In this document: positions 48,763-54,005 of the stretch, in pieces
How positions within the stretch are numbered: position 1 is the stretch's first letter
Layout: each line of letters opens with the position of its first letter
DNA from: an uncultured bacterium
GTDB lineage: Bacteria; Pseudomonadota; Gammaproteobacteria; Burkholderiales; CAIKXV01
Reading direction: 5' to 3'
Assembly (NCBI GenBank): GCA_903873475.1
Contig: CAIQON010000116.1
Coordinates: 1-54,005 of the forward strand
Length of the DNA: 54,005 nt
The notes under the pieces: generated by a model
Seen by the model: only the letters and a program-made list of their open reading frames with translations
The model's database searches: none
Told to the model about the DNA's origin: nothing
Program-made: the position numbers and the translations under genes

Positions 48763-51700
48763 ATGACCGCGCCCGTAACTCCGCCCAGCCCCTCCGCCCC
48801 GACCGCTGCAGCTGCTCAGGCGGGCACCGGTGAATCCACGCCGCGCGTCCGGACGACGGTTGCCGCTGCGGGTGTACCCAACCGGCTGCCGATGGGCGGC
48901 GAGGTTGCAGCCGCGCCGGTACCGGTCCGACCGGCCGGACGCCGGAACCTGCTCGTGGAAGAGCCTGAGGTCACCGAAGGCTTACCGAAAGAGCCGATGG
49001 CTGTGGACGCTGTGGTCACGGCCGCACCGACCGCCACGGGCGCCGCGCCCATCCTGCTGGCGCAGGCCGAGACTGCGGCCGGAGCCACGACCAGTGCTGC
49101 CAGTGGCGGTGCCGGGTCTGCCACCGCTGCAGGCGCTACCCCTGCAGCCGGCACCGCAGCCGCCGGTCCGGTGTCCGGCAGTGTGATCGGATCCACTGGC
49201 TGGCTGGTCGCGCTCGGTGCCGTCGGCGTGACAGCGGTCGCGGCGAGCAGCAATTCAGGCGGCAGCGCGGCGGCACCGGCGGCACCGGCGGCACCGGCGG
49301 TACCGGCGGCACCGGCGCCAGTGACCGGAACGGCCATCGATGGCTATCTGAGCGGGGCGACCGTCTTCATCGACGTCAATGGCAATGGGCAGCTCGACAC
49401 TGGTGAACCCAGCACCACCACCGACGCCCAGGGCAACTTCACCCTGCCGGGCGGCACGAGCGGCCCACTGGTCGCCTTCGGCGGCACCGACATTTCGACC
49501 GGACTGGAATTCAAGGGCATCCTGAAAGCCCCTGCGGGCGCAACTGTCGTCACGCCGCTCACCACGCTGGTGGCCGACATGGTGGCGAAGACAGGCTCGG
49601 TGGCCAACGCCGAAGCCGCAGTGTTCAAGGCGCTCGGCCTGGGTGCACTGGACTGACCTTCGACCCGATCCTCGCCACGCAGTCTACCGATGCAGCCCGT
49701 CGCAGCGCGGGCCTCGACCTGCAGAAGGGTGCGGTCCTGGTTGCGAACATGGTGACCGATCTGGTCACCCGGATTCAGTCGAGTACCGGCGCAGGCGACG
49801 CGCAACGCGACGACATCGCACGCGACATCTTCTCGACCCTGGCCGATCGACTGGGCGACAACGCACTGACCGCTACCGGCATCGGCACCCTTGCCACCAC
49901 GTTGATCGACCAGGTCGCTGCCCGGCCGACCGTCGGTGGCGTCAACATCACTGCTGTGCGCGCCGAGATCGAGGCTGATCGCACGGCCTTCAGCAGCACC
50001 CATACCGCCTTCCAGCAGGCGATCAAGGATGCAACGACCCTCAATGCCGTAGGCCAGACGCAGCGCGAAAGCCAGAGCGCGGTACGGCTGATCAACGCCA
50101 GTGTCGACGGGCTGGGCGATGTGATCACCCTGTACTTCGACCGCCCGCTGGACATGGACAACCTGCCTTCCGTGAGCCAGTTCACCGTGACCAACGGCAG
50201 CGCGGCGACGATCAGCAGCGTGCAGGTGGCCAGCAACCAGGTACAGCTCAAGCTCGCGTCGGCACTCGATGCCGCGCAGCCGGTGCGCGTCTCCTTCGCG
50301 GATGCTTCTGCCAGCAATGACACGGCAACGGTCCAGGACCGCGCCGGCGTGGATGCGCGGTCGTTCTCCAATGTCACGGTCGCCAACCGACTGTCGCTCA
50401 CGCCGACCCAGACCGAGGCCTTCGCGCAGGCCTCGTCGATCTCGCTCGCGAACGGTGCCGAGATATCGGCCTTCGATCCGGCGAGCGACCGGTTGTTCGT
50501 CACGTCCCCGCTCGGGCTTCAGGTGCTGTCGGTCGGCGCCGATCTCAGCCTCACGCTGCTGGGTACGGTCAGCCTCGGATCGAACGACGTCAACAGCGTG
50601 GCGGTCAAGAACGGCGTGGTCGCCGTCGCGGTCGCCGCGGTCGACAAGACCCAGCCCGGCACGGTGTTCCTCCTCAAGGCAGATGCCACCGTCGGCGCCG
50701 GCATGGTGCAGGGAAGCGTCACCGTGGGCGCGCTGCCCGACATGCTGACGTTCTCGGCGGATGGTCGCACGGTGCTGGTGGCCAACGAGGCCGAGCAGGC
50801 GACCGCGGCCACCGCCCCGGCGATGGCGACCGTCGCCAACCCCGAGGGCTCGGTGAGCATCATCGACCTGAGCGGCGGCGCCGCGGCCGCCACGGTGCGC
50901 ACTGCCTCGTTTGCCGCTTTCAACAGCCAGCGCGATGCGCTCAAGGCAGCGGGTGTTCGCCTGATGGCGGGCGAGACCGGTTTCGAGACTGTCACGGTCG
51001 CGCAGGATCTCGAGCCGGAGTACATCGCCATCTCTGCCGACGGGCGCACCGCCTTCGTGACGCTGCAGGAGAACAATGCGATCGCGGTGCTGGACATCGC
51101 GCGGGCCACCTTCACCGGCATCGTTCCGCTGGGGCTCAAGAGCTTCCTCGGCTTGCCGTTCGATGGCAGCGATCGCGACGGGGCGAGCAGCGGTGTTGCC
51201 ACCAACCTGCAGACCGACCAGCCGGTGTTCGGGCAGTACATGCCCGATGCGATCACCTCGTTCGCCGGCGCCGACGGACGCACCTGGTACCTGATCGCCA
51301 ACGAGGGCGATGACCGGGACGACTTCATCACCCCGGACGAGACCGCCCGTGTCTCCGTCCTGAACCTGGACGCCACGCGCTTCCCGAACGGCACCGCGCT
51401 CAAGACCAATGCCGAGATCGGACGCCTGACCGTCTCGAACGCGCCCGGCAACAACGGCGATACCGATCGCGACGGTGACATCGACAGCATCCTTGCCTAC
51501 GGTGCGCGCTCGTTCTCGATCCTCAACTCGGACGGTGCGATCGTCTTCGACAGTGGCTCGCACATCGAGCAGTTCGTCGCGACCGGCGGCGCCTTCACCG
51601 GTGCGGCCGGCAGCGGCCTGTTCGACGACACCCGCTCCGACAACAAGGGTCCGGAGCCGGAGGGCGTGACCGTGGGCCGCGTCGGCGATCGCACCCTGGC

Positions 51701-54005
51701 CTTCGTCGGCCTCGAGCGTGGCGGTGGCGGCGTGATGGTGTATGACGTCACCAACCCGCTCTCGGTGAGCTTCGTGCAGTACCTGCGCCGGCCGGGCGAC
51801 GAGTCGCCCGAGGGTCTCGCTTTCGTGACTCCGGCCGAAAGCCCGAACGGCAAGTCGCTGCTGGTGGTCACCAACGAAGTGTCGAAGACCGTCAGTGTGT
51901 ACCAGAACCAGACCTACACGCTGCAACTGCTGCACTTCGCGGATGGTGAGGCCGGTCTTCTCGCCTCGACGACCGCGCCGCGCATGGCGGCGATGATCGA
52001 CCGCTTCGAGGACGCCTACGCCAACAGCATCACGCTCGCGGGCGGCGACAATTTCATCCCCGGTCCGTTCCTCGCTGCCGGCACCGACAGCAAGGTGATC
52101 CCGGCGCTCAACGCGGTGAGCGGCTCGACGATCGCGGCGACCGCGACGGTGCCGATCGCCGCGGCAGACATCGTGTTGCACAACCTGATGGGTGTCGAGG
52201 CATCGACCATCGGCAACCACGAGTTCGACCTCGGCTCGCGCGTGTTCCGCGATGCGTTCATCCCGGCCAGCGGCTACGTGGGCGCCCAGTTCCCGTACCT
52301 GTCTGCCAACCTCGACTTCAGCGGCGACGCGGACCTGGCCAGCCGCTACACGAACACCACGGCCGCTCCTGGCCTTGAACTCGCGAGCGCCAACAAGGGG
52401 CGTATCGTCCCCTCAGCCGTGCTGCAGGAGGGTGGGCAGAGCATCGGCCTGGTGGGCGTAACCACGCAACTGCTCGAGGCGATCTCCTCGCCCTCCGGGA
52501 CAGAAGTGCGCGGGTTCCCGACCGGTCCTGGCGCCAACGGCGAAGTGGACAACATGGACCTGCTGGCCACGCAGCTGCAGCCGGTGATCGACGACCTGAT
52601 CGCGCAGGGCGTGAACAAGATCATCCTGATGTCGCACCTGCAGGTGCTGGCCAACGAGAGGCTGCTCGCGACCAAACTCTCCGGGGTAGACATCATCCTG
52701 GGCGCTGGTTCGAACACCCGGCTGGGTGACGCAAACGATACGGCAGTCGCGTTCCCCGGACATGCGGCCAACTTCGCCGACACCTATCCGGTGGTGATCC
52801 GCGACAAGACCGGCGGCAACACGCTGCTGGTGAACACCGACAACGAGTACACCTATCTCGGCCGCCTGGTCGTCGACTTCGACAACGCCGGCAACATCCG
52901 TGTCGACAGCCTCGCCACCAACGTCGGCATCAACGGCGCCTATGCCGCGACCGACGCGAACGTCGCTGCTGCGTGGAGTGTGGATTCAGCCCAGCTCGCG
53001 ACCACGGCCTTCGCCGCTGGCACCAAGGGCGGCCAGGTCAAGACCCTCGTCGATGCGGTGCAGTCGGTGATCGGCGCCAAGGATGGCAACGTCCTGGGGT
53101 ACTCGACGGTCTATCTCGAAGGCGAACGCGCGAAGGTGCGTTCCGAGGAAACCAACCTCGGCAATCTCACCGCCGACGCGAACCGCAATGCCGCGATCCA
53201 GGCGCTGGGCTCCGAGGCGGCGAATACGTTCGTGGTGTCGCTGAAGAACGGCGGCGGTATCCGCGCCCAGATCGGCGCGATCTCCCCGCCCAAGGCGGAT
53301 GGTACGGTCGACTATCTGCCGCCCGATGGTGGCGTCTCGCAGCTCGACATCGAGAATTCGCTGCGCTTCAACAACCAGCTGATGGTGTTCGACACCACGC
53401 CCGAAGGACTGAAAGCCATCCTCGAGCACGGCGTGGCGGCGGGTACGCTGCAGGGCCGCTTCCCGCAGATCGGCGGCGTTGCGTTCTCATGGGATCCTGA
53501 TTTTGCCGCGGGTGCGCGCGTGAACGATATCGCGCTGGTGGCAGACGGGCAGCGCGTCAACCTTTACAACGACGGAGCCAAGGTCGCCTCTGCGCCGGCG
53601 AAGATCACGGTCGTCACGCTCAACTTCATGGCCAACGGGGGCGACAGCTACCCGATGAAGGCTAACGGCGATAACTTCCGCTACCTGATCGAGAACGCGA
53701 ACGGCACGTTCAGCCTGAGTACGGCGGTCGACGAGGCGCTCGACTACACCGCCGCGACCACCGTCCAGACGTACACCACCGGTCCGACTGTCGACGCCAG
53801 CAAGGCGTTCGCGGCAGACACCTACCTGCTGGGCACCTCCGGTCGTGCAGCCTTCCGTGAAGTGATCTCGGCGGGCGAGACGGCGGGCAATGGCTACATG
53901 TTCAACGGCATCCCGGACGGGATCGGGGTGCTGGACAACGGTGACGGCACGCTGCGGGTCCTGGTGAACCACGAGCTGGGAGCGACGGTAGGAGACGTGC
54001 GGGCG
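48763..54005 (+). pseudogene. Giant secreted phosphatase-type protein with a -1 frameshift, open at window end
   Basis: From ATG 48763 (GAGGTGA upstream) a 297-codon frame ends at TGA 49654. The next frame continues without stop to 54005. One missing C in GGACTGACC would restore ALDLTFDPILATQ, so this is a single-base deletion, real or an assembly error. The order is: Pro/Ala-rich start, a hydrophobic segment (GWLVALGAVGVTAVAASS), a Cna/SdrD-like insert with VFIDVNGNGQLDTGE, then about 50500-51900 a choice-of-anchor-I-like beta-propeller (ISAFDPASDRLFVTS). About 51930-53700 is a 5'-nucleotidase-type metallophosphatase (LLHFADGEAG, ASTIGNHEFDLGS), with FMANGGDSYPMK in the C-terminal domain. 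The last residues (GNGYMFNGIPDGIG) look like the start of another phosphatase or lipase-like unit. Likely a surface or secreted phosphatase. Confidence 0.7.
49269..49317 (+). repeat. Low-complexity 9-bp tandem repeat in the phosphatase gene
   Basis: The unit GGCACCGGC is repeated five times in a row with one C-to-T variant. It encodes the Ala-Pro-Ala linker after the hydrophobic segment. Such repeats can change length by slippage, and indels in them keep the frame only in steps of three codons. Confidence 0.75.

Noticed and set aside
49344-52220. A 958-residue minus-strand frame opposite the phosphatase gene
   Set aside because: Composition is rich in Arg, Gly, His and Val with no domain; the plus strand reads conserved phosphatase motifs in the same region.
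1-54005. CRISPR array, tRNA or rRNA genes
   Set aside because: Only two short tandem repeats were found (23-bp IS repeats and a 9-bp linker repeat), both explained. No cloverleaf or rRNA-like segment was seen by eye; a tRNAscan run would settle it.

Overview
This window looks like a chromosomal accessory region of a GC-rich betaproteobacterium, most likely Burkholderiales. The main reason is the large family of Bug/TctC-type periplasmic binding proteins (seven genes), together with a DcaP-like porin, a split PaaH-type dehydrogenase and a sigma54-controlled CoA-thioester catabolic cluster. Two or three genes carry single-base lesions. They may be real decay or draft-assembly errors.

Positions 1-2930 are a mobile and toxin-antitoxin patch. 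It holds the outer end of an IS21-family element (istA start plus four 23-bp terminal repeats), a VapBC pair, a Phd antitoxin with an internally deleted VapC, an MqsA-like helix-turn-helix remnant and an intact PrlF-YhaV pair. Positions 3134-8812 hold a broken lipoprotein amidohydrolase, a porin, an alpha/beta hydrolase and a Bug protein.

Positions 8985-19449 (minus strand) form a nine-gene operon, headed by a sigma54 activator and followed by a tandem CoA-transferase, a CoA-transferase, an enoyl-CoA hydratase, a Bug protein, an amidohydrolase, a UGSC-family selenoprotein, an unknown 370-residue protein and another CoA-transferase. The selenoprotein gene has an in-frame UGA inside U-G-S-C, followed at the right distance by a perfect SECIS-like hairpin. 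A conventional gene caller would split it into two ORFs.

Positions 19602-38527 (plus strand) form a long run of catabolic genes. A sigma54 -24/-12 promoter and two dyads that could bind the activator precede it. The first part (CoA-transferase, BadI-like ring-opening hydrolase, AliA-like CoA ligase, hydratase, short-chain dehydrogenase, acyl-CoA dehydrogenase, split 3-hydroxyacyl-CoA dehydrogenase) contains every enzyme class needed to activate a cyclohexanecarboxylate-like acid, oxidise it, open the ring and start beta-oxidation of the resulting dicarboxylyl-CoA. Further along are a quinone-oxidoreductase-like enzyme, an arylmalonate-decarboxylase/racemase-family protein, two PRISE-like reductases each followed by a Bug protein, and a flavoprotein dehydrogenase. 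The true substrate is unknown.

Positions 38583-54005 hold a tiny membrane ORF, a cupin-like protein, a 1824-residue DUF4011-type helicase-nuclease that could be a defence protein, two more Bug proteins, an NMT1-like binding protein, and a very large secreted phosphatase-type protein that carries a frameshift and runs off the window.
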